From Meridianimarinicoccus sp. MJW13 (GTDB lineage: Bacteria; Pseudomonadota; Alphaproteobacteria; Rhodobacterales; Rhodobacteraceae): a stretch of DNA of 64,000 bases. The position numbers were made by a program, and so were the translations under genes. The DNA lies in contig NZ_JACNMU010000001.1 in assembly GCF_014901205.1 (NCBI RefSeq), positions 310,001 to 374,000 on the forward strand. The letters are read 5' to 3'. Shown in pieces: positions 1-10,066 of the stretch (positions are counted from its first letter, which is position 1; the number at the start of each line of letters is the position of its first letter). Below the pieces are notes generated by a model that saw only the letters and a program-made list of their open reading frames with translations, was not told the DNA's origin and searched no databases.

Positions 1-1448
1 TGCTTCATTCCCGAAACGCCGACACGCGGCTTCATCCCGCGTCACTGACCAAGATGATGACCTTGTACGTCGTCTTCGATGCGGTCCGGCGGGGCGAAAT
101 TTCCCTCGACACGCAGGTGCGCGTGTCCAAGAACGCGGCGGCCGAGCCGCCCTCGAAACTTTACCTGAAGGCCGGGCAGCGGATCCAGTTGCGCTATCTC
201 ATCCGCGCCTCGGCGGTGAAGTCGGCCAATGACGCGGCGACCGCCATGGCCGAGGCGATCTCGGGCAGCGAAGCCGCTTTTGCAAACCGCATGACCCGTA
301 CCGCCCGGGCGCTGGGGATGAAGGACACCACCTTCAAGAACGCGCACGGGCTGACCCAATCGGGCCACCTGTCCACCGCGCGGGACATGACCACACTGGG
401 GCGGGCGCTGTTCTATCACTTCCCGGACTACTACAACCTGTTCTCGCGCCAGTCGGCGCAGGCCGCGGGCAAGACCGTCTACAACACCAACCGCAAGCTG
501 CTGGCCGCCTATCGCGGCGCCGACGGGATCAAGACCGGCTATACCCGCGCGGCGGGCTTCAACCTTGTGGCCTCGGCACAGCGCGGCAACGAACGGATCA
601 TCGCGACGATGTTCGGCGGCAGTTCGTCGGCCGCCCGCAACAAGCGCGTGGCCGAGTTGCTGGACATGGGCTTTTCGCGCGCCCCCAGCCGGGTGGCCGT
701 GAACAAGCCGCGCCGCCCGAAGCTTGGGCAATTCGCCAGCGCGTCACCGTCACAGGCAGTGGCCGAAACCATGCTGGCCGTGGCAACCAGCATCCGTCCG
801 CTGCAGCGCCCGATCACCGTGGCAAAGGTCGACCTTCCCGCCGAAACCCAGCTGGCCGCAGCCGATGGCAGCGTGACCCGTCCGGCCGAGGGCGAATCGG
901 CGGTTCTGGCCGCCTCGACCGCCTCGCCACCGGATGTTGCCGTGCCCAAGCCCTTGATCGAGGATGCGGTGGCCGCCGCGGTGCTCGCTTCGGTTCCGAC
1001 CGACGAGGCGCTGTCCTCTTCCGTAGCCGCGGTCGTCGTGGCACCTGCCGCGGCAGAGGTGAAGGTCAGCGCCTTGGCCGCCGTGGCCAGCCCTGCGCCG
1101 CAGCCGCGCCCGGTCAAGATCACCTTCTCGACCAGCACCGCGCCTGCCAAGACCGCAGATCCGGCCCGCCCCGCCACCAAACCGGTCACCGTGGCCCGCC
1201 TGTCCACTTCGGGCGATCGTCACTGGGGCATCAACGTCGGCACCTACGCCAGCCGCTACGAGGCAGAGCGCGTGCTGCTGCGCACTGCCCTGATCGAGAT
1301 CGAGACGCTGGACAGCGCGCTTCGGAAAGTGGTGCGCAAGAATACCGGGTTCGAGGCCAATTTCGTCGGACTGGATGAACGCAGTGCCGCCCTGGCCTGC
1401 CAGCGGCTCAGCGCCCGCGAGCAGCGTTGCGAGCCGCTCAGCCCCTGA
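1..1448 (+). CDS. D-alanyl-D-alanine carboxypeptidase (PBP5/DacA-like) with C-terminal SPOR domain, 5' end outside window
   Basis: Partial gene: the frame is open from base 3 with no start in the window, so the signal peptide and first strand lie upstream. It encodes a serine peptidase of the S11 family, which trims the terminal D-Ala of peptidoglycan stem peptides in the periplasm. All three active-site motifs are visible: SLTK at bases 42-53 (nucleophile Ser and general base Lys), SAN at bases 222-230, and KTG in GIKTGYT near base 530. A long Ala/Pro/Val-rich low-complexity stretch (about bases 700-1200) joins the catalytic part to a SPOR domain beginning near HWGINVGTY, which in this family binds denuded glycan strands at the septum. 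The internal ATG pair at 54 lies inside the active-site motif and is not the start. A terminator follows. Confidence 0.9.
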   Translation, partial: LHSRNADTRLHPASLTKMMTLYVVFDAVRRGEISLDTQVRVSKNAAAEPPSKLYLKAGQRIQLRYLIRASAVKSANDAATAMAEAISGSEAAFANRMTRTARALGMKDTTFKNAHGLTQSGHLSTARDMTTLGRALFYHFPDYYNLFSRQSAQAAGKTVYNTNRKLLAAYRGADGIKTGYTRAAGFNLVASAQRGNERIIATMFGGSSSAARNKRVAELLDMGFSRAPSRVAVNKPRRPKLGQFASASPSQAVAETMLAVATSIRPLQRPITVAKVDLPAETQLAAADGSVTRPAEGESAVLAASTASPPDVAVPKPLIEDAVAAAVLASVPTDEALSSSVAAVVVAPAAAEVKVSALAAVASPAPQPRPVKITFSTSTAPAKTADPARPATKPVTVARLSTSGDRHWGINVGTYASRYEAERVLLRTALIEIETLDSALRKVVRKNTGFEANFVGLDERSAALACQRLSAREQRCEPLSP

Positions 1449-1481
1449 CCTGCGCCGCCTCTCTTGCCTAAAAAAAAGCAA

Positions 1482-1501
1482 CGCCGCCCTCCGGGGCGGC
1501 G
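1482..1501. terminator. Bidirectional intrinsic terminator between dacA-like gene and ccoS
   Basis: An 8-bp stem (1482-1489 with 1494-1501) closes a 4-base TCCG loop. On the minus strand the stem is followed by a run of Ts (seven to eight As at 1470-1477 on the plus strand), so it fits the end of the ccoGHIS transcript best. On the plus strand it is followed only by CTTTG, a weaker tail. Confidence 0.7.
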
Positions 1502-1539
1502 CTTTGCGTGACGGTCATCGTTTGGCGTCGGTTTCCGGC

Positions 1540-1698
1540 TCAGCCCTTGGGCTTGTCGTCGTAGTCGTCGGTCAGAATACGGCGGCTGTCGCCGTCCGGG
1601 TCGTCATACTGGTTGCTGCGCAGCGTCCAGAAGAACGCGGCCAGACCAACGCCGCCCAGCAGCAGCGAGGCCGGGATCAGGTAGCGCAAGACATCCAT
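1540..1698 (-). CDS. ccoS: cbb3 oxidase maturation protein CcoS (52 aa)
   Basis: Small single-span membrane protein needed for inserting haem b and copper into CcoN in Rhodobacter-type systems (family knowledge). The 52-residue product starts MDVLRYLIPASLLLGG, has one hydrophobic segment at about residues 5-24, an aromatic FFWTLRSNQYDD segment directly after it (typical of CcoS), and an acidic tail ending DDYDDKPKG. Its start lies one base after the ccoI stop, with AGGAGGT inside the ccoI 3' end as ribosome site. It is the last gene of the ccoGHIS unit and is followed by a strong hairpin. Confidence 0.88.
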   Translation of the reverse strand: MDVLRYLIPASLLLGGVGLAAFFWTLRSNQYDDPDGDSRRILTDDYDDKPKG

Positions 1699-1699
1699 G

Positions 1700-3946
1700 T
1701 CAGACCTCCTTTGCCGAACGGGCCGGGCGCGGTTTGCGCGCGCCTACCCGCAGGGCATTCAGGGACACCGTGATCGACGAGGCCGACATGGCCAGCGCCG
1801 CGATCAGTGGCGTGGCAAGTCCGGCCACCGCCAGCGGCACCGCGATGACATTGTACACCGTGGCGATCCGGAAGTTCTCACGAATTCGCCGAATGGCCTG
1901 CTGCGCCGTGGCCCGCGCCGGGGCAAGTTCCGACAGGTCGGTGCCCAGCAGCACGATGTCCGAGGCCACACGCGCGGCATCCAGCGCCGAGGCGGGCGAA
2001 ATCGAGACATGCGCGGCGCTGAGCGCGGCGGTGTCGTTCAGCCCGTCGCCCACCATCAGCACCTTGCGGCCGTGCCCCGCCAGATCGCCCACGATCCCAG
2101 CTTTTTCCACCGGCGTCGCCTCGGCCACCCAGTCCGTGATGCCAACCTCGCGCGCCAGATCCTCGACCGCCGCGCGGCCGTCGCCCGACACCAGCCGGAC
2201 CGCCAGCCCCTGGGCCTGAAACCCGGCCACCGCCGCCGCAGCACCAGGGCGCAGGGCATCTGAGAAGGTGAAGGGATGGGGCGCATCCGCGCCGATCTTC
2301 AGCCATGTGGCCGCCTTGGCGCCATTCTGCGTGCCGCCGACCCAGTCGCCCCGCCCCAGACGGATGCGATCATCGCCCAGACGCGCCTCCATGCCGAATC
2401 CCGGCGTTTCGCGGATGTCCGCGACCGGGGCAGCGGCCACGCCTGCGGCCTCGGCAGCGGCCACCAGCGCGCGGCTGAGCGGATGCGAGGAGGCTTCGGC
2501 CAGTGCCCGCGCCACTGCCAGAACCTCTGTCGGGTGGCTTTCGGGCGCATCCAGTCGTGGGGTGCCAGCCGTCAGCGTGCCGGTCTTGTCGAAGACCACC
2601 GTATCGACCTCGGCCAGTCGTTCCAGCGCGGTGGCATCCTTGATCAGCAACCCCTTGCGAAACAGCCGCCCCGAGGCCGCCGTGGTCACCGCCGGCACCG
2701 CCAACCCCAGCGCGCAGGGACATGTGATGATCAGCACCGCCGCCGCGATGTTGATCGCCGTGCGCAGGTCGCCGGTGCCGATGTACCACCCGGCAAAGGA
2801 CAGCCCCGCAAGGATATGGACGCCGGGCGCATAGAGCGCCGCCGCGCGATCCGCCAGCGAGGAATAGTTCGACCGCCCGCTTTCCGCCACCGCCACCAGA
2901 TCGGTCAGCGCATGCAGCGAGCTGTCGGCGCCGACAGCGGTGGCGCGCAGGGTCAGCGGTCCCGTCAGATTGACCTCGCCTGCGCTGACCTCGGCGCCCG
3001 GACCGGCATAGACCGGCAGCGTCTCGCCGGTCAGCAGCGACCGGTCCAGCTCGCTTTCGCCGCGTTCGACCACGCCGTCGACGGGCATCCGGCCACCGGG
3101 CCGCACCAGCACCAGATCGCCCGCCGCCAGATCGGCCAGCGGTACGGTCTGCTCGGCCCCGTCGGGCCCGATGCGGATGGCGCGGGGCACTTCCAGCGCT
3201 GCCAGTTCCTCGGCGGCAGAGCGCGCGACGGCGCGGGTGCGATGGTCCAGATAGCGTCCGGCCAGCAGGAAGAAGGTCAGCGTCAGCGCAGCGTCGAAAT
3301 AGGCGTGCGCGCCGCTTTGCGAGGTCTCGTAAAGCGAGGTGCCCAACGCCAGCAGGATCGCCAGCACGATGGGCACATCCATGTTCAGCCGCCGGGTTTT
3401 CAGTGCCGTCCAGGCGTTGCGGAAGAACGGCTGCCCGGCAAAGGCGATGGCGGGCAAAGCGATGGCGGCAGAGATCCAGTGGAACAGGTCACGGGTGGCA
3501 TCCTCGGCGCCGGACCAGACCGAGATCGACAACAGCATGACGTTCATCGACGCAAACCCGGCCACGCCCAGCCGCATCAGCAAGTCCCGCCCGGTGCGGT
3601 CGGTTTCGGTGGCGGCCAGCGCGCCGGGGTCCAGCTCGTGGGCCTCGAAGCCCACCCCGTCCAGCGCGGCGGCCAGGGTTTCGGGCAACATGTCGGGATC
3701 GGCGGTAACGCTGGCGCGCTTCATGGTCAGGTTGACCCGTGCCGTGCGCACGCCCGGCACGGCCTTCAGGGCCCGTTCAACGCGGGAAATGCAGGCGGCG
3801 CTGGACATCTCCGGCACCGACAACATGATCCGCACCTCGCGGGCGGCCCGCTCGCGGCGCGCCAGAACCTCGGCCGCCGGGGTGACGGCACAGGCCGGAC
3901 AGGCGACGCCGCCGGGGGGTTCGGGAAGATCCTCGACGACGGCCAT
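1700..3946 (-). CDS. ccoI: Copper-translocating P1B-type ATPase CcoI
   Basis: 748-residue P-type ATPase that exports copper toward the periplasmic side for cbb3 oxidase assembly. Visible in order: N-terminal CPAC (residues 16-19); a heavy-metal-associated fold around residues 39-105; membrane segments; TGE in LLTGETLPV (near 307); the ion-binding TCPCAL motif (Cys 409 and 411); phosphorylation motif DKTGT (453-457); SSHPLSRAL; and GDGLND (633-638). The metal-binding loop of the first domain reads MSSAACI, so it keeps only one Cys of the usual CxxC. The gene lies between ccoH (3 bases away) and ccoS (1 base away), which fixes the assignment to CcoI rather than a general CopA. Confidence 0.95.
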   Translation of the reverse strand: MAVVEDLPEPPGGVACPACAVTPAAEVLARRERAAREVRIMLSVPEMSSAACISRVERALKAVPGVRTARVNLTMKRASVTADPDMLPETLAAALDGVGFEAHELDPGALAATETDRTGRDLLMRLGVAGFASMNVMLLSISVWSGAEDATRDLFHWISAAIALPAIAFAGQPFFRNAWTALKTRRLNMDVPIVLAILLALGTSLYETSQSGAHAYFDAALTLTFFLLAGRYLDHRTRAVARSAAEELAALEVPRAIRIGPDGAEQTVPLADLAAGDLVLVRPGGRMPVDGVVERGESELDRSLLTGETLPVYAGPGAEVSAGEVNLTGPLTLRATAVGADSSLHALTDLVAVAESGRSNYSSLADRAAALYAPGVHILAGLSFAGWYIGTGDLRTAINIAAAVLIITCPCALGLAVPAVTTAASGRLFRKGLLIKDATALERLAEVDTVVFDKTGTLTAGTPRLDAPESHPTEVLAVARALAEASSHPLSRALVAAAEAAGVAAAPVADIRETPGFGMEARLGDDRIRLGRGDWVGGTQNGAKAATWLKIGADAPHPFTFSDALRPGAAAAVAGFQAQGLAVRLVSGDGRAAVEDLAREVGITDWVAEATPVEKAGIVGDLAGHGRKVLMVGDGLNDTAALSAAHVSISPASALDAARVASDIVLLGTDLSELAPARATAQQAIRRIRENFRIATVYNVIAVPLAVAGLATPLIAALAMSASSITVSLNALRVGARKPRPARSAKEV

Positions 3947-3949
3947 GGG

Positions 3950-4414
3950 TCAGCCCGCGCTGGACGCCTTCACATGCAGGATGACGCGTTGCTTGAATTC
4001 GGTGCCGTCGGACGCGGTGGCCTGCAGGCGGATGTTCCAGTTGCCCGGCACAAGATCCAGCGGCGCGGTGAAGGTGGCGTTGTTGCGCGAGAAATCGGGC
4101 ACCACATCGTCATGGGTGCTGGTGGCCCAGCCCACGAGGGCGGTCAGATCGGCCACGTCCGGTGCCGGTTGTCCCGCCTTGGTGACGCTCACCGCGAGCA
4201 GACCATCGGAATAGTCCGCCGACACCTCCCAATCCAGCGCAAGCTGGGCGGCACGGTCGGCGTCGAAGGTCTGGCTGGCGACATAGGTGTTCTTGACTTC
4301 CAGCCCCGGAAAGGTCCGGACCGCCTGCACGGCAAGCAGAAGGTTGACCCCGATGATGATCCCGAAGGCCATGACCGTAAAGATCAGCACATGCCGTCCT
4401 GTGATCTCTCGCAT
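3950..4414 (-). CDS. ccoH: cbb3 oxidase assembly protein CcoH/FixH
   Basis: 154-residue FixH-family protein: one N-terminal membrane segment (about residues 8-28, VLIFTVMAFGIIIGVNLLLAV) and a periplasmic domain. It is required for stable assembly of the CcoNOQP complex and contacts CcoN in Rhodobacter (family knowledge). The FPGLEVKNTYVASQTFD stretch after the membrane segment is typical of FixH. Its start codon overlaps the ccoG stop by one base (TGATG arrangement), so translation is probably coupled. Confidence 0.93.
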   Translation of the reverse strand: MREITGRHVLIFTVMAFGIIIGVNLLLAVQAVRTFPGLEVKNTYVASQTFDADRAAQLALDWEVSADYSDGLLAVSVTKAGQPAPDVADLTALVGWATSTHDDVVPDFSRNNATFTAPLDLVPGNWNIRLQATASDGTEFKQRVILHVKASSAG

Positions 4415-5856
4415 CAGTTTGCCTTTCCATTAAAGACGGTGTCCTTGCCCGCGCGTTCGCCCGACACGGTGTCTTCGACCCAGATGTCTACATCCGTCAC
4501 TGCACTGGTGGCGGCCGCGCTGTCGGGCGGGGCCATGATATAGACCCGCTGCAGCTTGGTCGAATCCGCCGGCACCAGGATCAGCGCATTGTCGCTGCCC
4601 TCGGCCAGCACAAACAGGTTGGCGTCGGATTCGATGGTGATCTGGAAGTCGCGATCCTCGCCATGCTTGTTGCGCAGCCGCACGTCATAGGCGTTGCGGA
4701 TCGTGCCGTCGGACATGGTCACATAGACCGGGTTACGGATCGGCGCAACGGTGAGGCTTAGGTCCGGGCGGATGAACAGGGCGACGATCAGGCCGATCCC
4801 CACCAGGGACCACAAGGCCGTGTAAAGGATCGTCCGAACCCGGAAGATGTGCTTCCAGACCGGGATTTTCTCCTGTCCCGAACGTTCGTGCTGTTCATCG
4901 GTCAACGCCATGTAGTCGATCAGACCGCGCGGCTTGCCGATCTTCTCCATGATCTCGTCACAGGCGTCGATGCAAAGGGCGCAGGTGATGCACTCCATCT
5001 GCTGGCCGTCGCGGATGTCGATGCCCATCGGGCAGACGTTGACGCAGGCGTTGCAGTCGATGCAGTCGCCCAAGGGCGCGGCGTCGACCTCGGCGGCCTT
5101 CTTGCGGTGATGTCCGCGCGGCTCTCCGCGCCAGTCGCGGTAGGCCACGGTGATGGTGTCCTCATCCATCATCGCTGCCTGGATGCGCGGCCACGGGCAG
5201 GCATAGATGCAGACCTGTTCCCGCATCAGCCCGCCGAAGACAAAGGTGGTGGCGGTCAGAAGGAAGATGGTGGAATAGGCCACCGGATGCGCGTTCAGCG
5301 TCACCACATCCCTGAGCAGCGTCGGCGCATCGGCAAAATAGAACACCCAGGCCCCGCCAGTGGCCACGGCGATCAGAATCCAGACCGCGAACTTGGTAAT
5401 CCTGAGGCGCAGCTTGCGGGCGTCCATCTTCTTCTGGCGATGCAGACGCAGGCGCGCGTTGCGGTCGCCTTCGATCCAGCGTTCGACCAGAATGAACAGG
5501 TCGGTCCAGACCGTTTGCGGACAGGTATAGCCGCACCACACCCGACCCAGTGCCGAGGTGAACAGGAACAGCCCCAGCCCCGCCATGATCAGCAGTCCTG
5601 CCACGAAGTAGAATTCATGCGGCCAGATTTCGATGAAGAAGAAAAAGAAACGCCGATGGGCCAGATCCACCAGAACCGCCTGGCTGGGCAGTTCCGGGCC
5701 ACGGTCCCAGCGGATCCACGGGGTGATGTAATAGATCCCCAGCGTCACCAGCATGATGATCCATTTCAGGTTCCGGAAACGTCCCGAAACACGCTTGGGG
5801 AAGATCGGCTCCCGCGCGGCGTAGAGGCTCGGAGGGGTTTCGTCGGTCGTACTCAT
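4414..5856 (-). CDS. ccoG: cbb3 oxidase accessory protein CcoG (RdxA/FixG polyferredoxin)
   Basis: 480-residue membrane ferredoxin. It has several membrane segments in the first 215 residues, including the WCGYTCPQTVW loop (Cys 108 and 112) and CIYACPWPR (Cys 216 and 220). Two bacterial 4Fe-4S motifs follow: Cys 265, 268, 271, 275 and Cys 289, 292, 295, 299. The C-terminal domain is an Ig-like FixG extension. In Rhodobacter CcoG acts as a copper reductase for oxidase maturation (family knowledge). It is the first gene of ccoGHIS, with an FNR box centred about 70 bases upstream of the start. No strong ribosome site is visible before the ATG. Confidence 0.95.
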   Translation of the reverse strand: MSTTDETPPSLYAAREPIFPKRVSGRFRNLKWIIMLVTLGIYYITPWIRWDRGPELPSQAVLVDLAHRRFFFFFIEIWPHEFYFVAGLLIMAGLGLFLFTSALGRVWCGYTCPQTVWTDLFILVERWIEGDRNARLRLHRQKKMDARKLRLRITKFAVWILIAVATGGAWVFYFADAPTLLRDVVTLNAHPVAYSTIFLLTATTFVFGGLMREQVCIYACPWPRIQAAMMDEDTITVAYRDWRGEPRGHHRKKAAEVDAAPLGDCIDCNACVNVCPMGIDIRDGQQMECITCALCIDACDEIMEKIGKPRGLIDYMALTDEQHERSGQEKIPVWKHIFRVRTILYTALWSLVGIGLIVALFIRPDLSLTVAPIRNPVYVTMSDGTIRNAYDVRLRNKHGEDRDFQITIESDANLFVLAEGSDNALILVPADSTKLQRVYIMAPPDSAAATSAVTDVDIWVEDTVSGERAGKDTVFNGKAN

Positions 5857-6201
5857 AGTGACTTGTCCGATTCTGGCGACAGCATTGCTGTATCTCGCAT
5901 AGGCCTTTCAGAAGGTAATTGACCTGTATCAAACCTCCAGAGGGCGCGACGCAAAGGCACTGCTTGGGTGGGGTCCTGTCCTGGACGAGGTGTACCTTGA
6001 GCGCCTTTCTGATCCCAAGAAGGGAATAGGTCGATGCGCCTTTCCGCCTCACATATGCGATGTTTTGCATGAAAATGGCGGGATTTCTGACCCGACATGC
6101 AACCAAGGCGTGTGAGAGGTCCGAGATTGCCCACTCCCCGGCCCGATATCTGTGGGGCAGATTGAAAGGACAGTCATCACAGTCGGAAAGGAATATCCTC
6201 G
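5857..6201. other. Intergenic region between ccoG and the small plus-strand ORF
   Basis: About 345 bases. The only clear signal is the FNR box at 5919-5932. The remainder (5933-6201) has no recognisable gene, tRNA or riboswitch. It holds the presumed promoter and leader of the small plus-strand ORF that starts at 6202. Confidence 0.5.
5919..5932 (-). promoter_or_regulatory. FNR/FnrL box upstream of ccoG
   Basis: TTGAC-CTGT-ATCAA: a two-arm match to the FNR consensus TTGAT-N4-ATCAA with one deviation. It is centred about 70 bases before the ccoG start, which allows activation from a class II position with a leader of about 28 bases. fnrL itself is in the window. Confidence 0.8.
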
Positions 6202-6321
6202 ATGCCCCGCGCGAACATGACCCCCCGCCCTGCCCGCATGACCGGCCAGGCACCCCGCAAGACCGTCCCCACGCGCCACGATCTGCTGCAAGGCTGGGTT
6301 CTGCCGGTCCGCCGCAGCTGA
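6202..6321 (+). CDS. Possible small protein (39 aa) inside the cco locus, function unknown
   Basis: ATG at 6202 preceded by GGAAAGGAA about nine bases upstream; 39 codons ending at TGA 6319-6321. The product starts MPRANMTPRPARMTGQ and ends GWVLPVRRS. It is basic and Pro/Arg rich, with no membrane segment or Cys. Support for coding: third codon positions are nearly all G or C, as in the neighbouring genes; there is a plausible ribosome site; and a strong hairpin with flanking A and T runs starts about 20 bases after the stop. It is transcribed against the cco genes on both sides. No family recognised. It could instead be a small RNA or leader that happens to be open. Confidence 0.42.
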   Translation: MPRANMTPRPARMTGQAPRKTVPTRHDLLQGWVLPVRRS

Positions 6322-6340
6322 TCTTCCGGTCGCCGGACCG

Positions 6341-6371
6341 AAAAAGGCCGGGCACAGAGGCCCGGCCTTTT
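6341..6371. terminator. Bidirectional terminator between the small ORF and ccoP
   Basis: A stem of about 9 bp (AGGCCGGGC with GCCCGGCCT) around a short ACAGAG-type loop. Five As precede it and four Ts follow, so it can end both the plus-strand small transcript and the minus-strand ccoNOQP transcript. Confidence 0.8.
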
Positions 6372-6393
6372 CATGTCGCCAGCGCGATTCGGC

Positions 6394-7260
6394 TTATTCG
6401 CCGCCGCCCAGCTGGTGCACATAGACGGACACGGCGTTGATTTCGGCCTGCGTCAGGCGTCCTTGCCACGGCGGCATGACACCGAAGCGGGCGTTCTCGA
6501 CCGACTCCATCACGGCGTCGTAGTCGCCGCCGTAAAGCCACACGGCGTCGGTCAGGTTCGGCGCGCCCTGATCGCGGTCGCCGGTGCCGTCTTCGGCGTG
6601 GCACGCAGCACAGTTGTCCATGTAGACTTCCTCGCCCGCCGCCGCGGCCTCGGCATCCACCGGATCGCCCGACAGGCTCATCACGTAGTTGACCACCTGG
6701 TCGATCTGTTCGGATTCCAGCAGGTCGTCAGCCCCGAAGCGAGGCATCTCGGAATACCGGGCGTCCGGATCTTCCTCGTTGCGGATGCCGTGCATGACGG
6801 TGGTCTGGATGGCTTCGATGTCACCGCCCCAGAGCCAGGCGTCGTCCAGCAGGTTCGGGAACCCGATCGCACCGGCAGCCCCCGAGCCGTGGCACTGCGA
6901 GCACCAGGTCCGGTAGACCGCCGCGCCCTTGCTGACCGCGAACTGATCCAGAGAGGCGTTGTTGGCCACCTCGGTCAGGTCGATCGAGGCCAGCGCCGCG
7001 TTCAGGTCTCCATGGGCGGCTTCGGCTGCCTCCATGTCCGCGGCCAGATCGCCGCGGGTCGAGAACCCGAGGATCCCGGCCGTGGCCTTGTTGATCATCG
7101 GCCACGCCGGATAGGCGATGGAATATCCGATGCCCCAGACAATGGTGGCGTAGAAGCACCACAGCCACCATCGCGGCATGGGGTTGTCAAATTCCTCGAT
7201 CCCGTCCCAGCTGTGGCCGGTGGTGGGGACCCCGTCTTGTTCATCAGGTTTGTTGCTCAT
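6394..7260 (-). CDS. ccoP: cbb3 cytochrome oxidase dihaem subunit CcoP
   Basis: 288-residue dihaem cytochrome c subunit that passes electrons to CcoO/CcoN. It has one N-terminal membrane anchor (about residues 31-52, [20 protein letters not shown]) and two periplasmic class I haem domains, with CSQCH at 120-124 and CAACH at 217-221. The start at 7260 is chosen because it has AGGAG eight bases upstream and matches the usual MSNKP start; a longer open frame to 7326 would run into ccoQ. It is the last gene of ccoNOQP. Confidence 0.96.
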   Translation of the reverse strand: MSNKPDEQDGVPTTGHSWDGIEEFDNPMPRWWLWCFYATIVWGIGYSIAYPAWPMINKATAGILGFSTRGDLAADMEAAEAAHGDLNAALASIDLTEVANNASLDQFAVSKGAAVYRTWCSQCHGSGAAGAIGFPNLLDDAWLWGGDIEAIQTTVMHGIRNEEDPDARYSEMPRFGADDLLESEQIDQVVNYVMSLSGDPVDAEAAAAGEEVYMDNCAACHAEDGTGDRDQGAPNLTDAVWLYGGDYDAVMESVENARFGVMPPWQGRLTQAEINAVSVYVHQLGGGE

Positions 7261-7306
7261 AATCGAGTCTCCTTGCCGCCTTCGCGGTTGGGGCGGTGGG
7301 ACCGCC

Positions 7307-7489
7307 TTAGCGGTCCTTGTCCTCATCGCTCAGGGGCTTGTCTTCGTGCCTGAAAATCACGTCTGCCGTATCCCGGTACTTCTGACGGTTGCCAAAAATC
7401 ACGTAGATGACCACGCCGATGAAGAAGGCGAAGATGAACAGCATCATCCAGCTATCGGCGAATTGGCGAAGCAGAGTGTAGGTTTCCAT
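7307..7489 (-). CDS. ccoQ: cbb3 oxidase subunit CcoQ (60 aa)
   Basis: 60-residue single-span protein starting [16 protein letters not shown], with a hydrophobic helix at about residues 13-33 and a charged tail ending PLSDEDKDR. CcoQ stabilises the CcoNO-CcoP interaction (family knowledge). Its place between ccoO and ccoP and its length both fit. Confidence 0.93.
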   Translation of the reverse strand: METYTLLRQFADSWMMLFIFAFFIGVVIYVIFGNRQKYRDTADVIFRHEDKPLSDEDKDR

Positions 7490-7501
7490 GGCGTCCCCGC
7501 T

Positions 7502-8227
7502 TTACCGGCTTGCGTCGGGTGTGAAGGTCGAGAAGTCGACCAACGTGCCCAACATCTGAAGATAGGCCAACAGGGCATCCATTTCCGAGATCCCCGGCTC
7601 GCCGTCGAAGTTGCGCACCTGTGCGCCCGGATACCGCTCCAGCAGCGCGTCATAGTCGCTGTCCGGATTGGCCTGGGCCACGAAGTCGGCCTTGGCACTG
7701 GCGATCATCTCGTCGGTGTAAGGCACACCCACGATCTTGTGCGCCTTCAGCGTGTCGCCGATGTGATCCGGATGCAGATGGGTATCCAGCAGGAACGCGT
7801 ATTTCGGCATGATCGACTCGGGCACCACCGACTGCGGGTCTACCAGGTGGGCGACGTGCCAGTCGTCCGAGTAGCGGCCGCCGACACGGGCCAGGTCAGG
7901 CCCGGTCCGCTTCGATCCCCACTGGAACGGACGGTCGTACATCGACTCCGCCGCCAGCGAGTAGTGGCCATAGCGTTCGACCTCGTCCCGCATGGGACGG
8001 ATCATCTGGCTGTGGCACACATAACAGCCCTCGCGGATGTAGATGTCGCGCCCCTGAAGTTCGAGCGGGGAGTAGGGGCGCATGCCCTCTACATCCTCGA
8101 TCGTGTTCTCCAGGTAAAACAGCGGCGCGATTTCAACGATGCCCCCGATGGTCACCACGATGAAGCTGAACACCAGCAGCAGCGTGACATTGGTTTCAAT
8201 GATCTTGTGCTTCTTAAGGATGGACAT
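7502..8227 (-). CDS. ccoO: cbb3 cytochrome oxidase monohaem subunit CcoO
   Basis: 241-residue membrane-anchored cytochrome c. Membrane segment at about residues 14-34; haem site CYVCH at 68-72, followed by the conserved [18 protein letters not shown] segment; later a Met (IMPKY) suitable as axial ligand. It carries electrons between CcoP and the CcoN active site. AGGAG lies upstream of the start. The gap to ccoN is 12 bases, consistent with one ccoNOQP mRNA. Confidence 0.96.
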   Translation of the reverse strand: MSILKKHKIIETNVTLLLVFSFIVVTIGGIVEIAPLFYLENTIEDVEGMRPYSPLELQGRDIYIREGCYVCHSQMIRPMRDEVERYGHYSLAAESMYDRPFQWGSKRTGPDLARVGGRYSDDWHVAHLVDPQSVVPESIMPKYAFLLDTHLHPDHIGDTLKAHKIVGVPYTDEMIASAKADFVAQANPDSDYDALLERYPGAQVRNFDGEPGISEMDALLAYLQMLGTLVDFSTFTPDASR

Positions 8228-8239
8228 GTGTCGTGCTCC

Positions 8240-9847
<1,608 letters not shown>

Positions 9848-9967
9848 TCTCGTTCCCTTCTGCGTCCCATCCCGGCTTTGTCCGAACACCCTCACGCCCG
9901 GTTCCGAAGATTGGGACTGTCAGCCTGACAGTATCCCTCGGTATCCACACGGTGCCTGCGCAAGGCA

Positions 9968-9981
9968 TTGATCCATGTCAA
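9968..9981. promoter_or_regulatory. FNR/FnrL box between ccoN and the divergent usp gene
   Basis: TTGAT-CCAT-GTCAA, one base off the palindromic FNR consensus. It lies 121 bases from the ccoN start and 86 bases from the usp start, so it could serve either or both divergent promoters. FNR-activated ccoN is established in Rhodobacter and Paracoccus. Confidence 0.78.
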
Positions 9982-10066
9982 AAGCGACTGTAGCGCATGT
10001 GATAGGCTATGCAGTGCGGGCTGAAAGTCGCACGTTTTCAATCTCGCGCCGAAAGGAGCTTCCCCC

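Noticed and set aside
2276-4543. 755-codon open frame on the plus strand opposite ccoI and ccoH
   Set aside because: It is the antisense of clear cco genes; the His/Arg/Gly-rich product has no domain and is the usual by-product of high GC.
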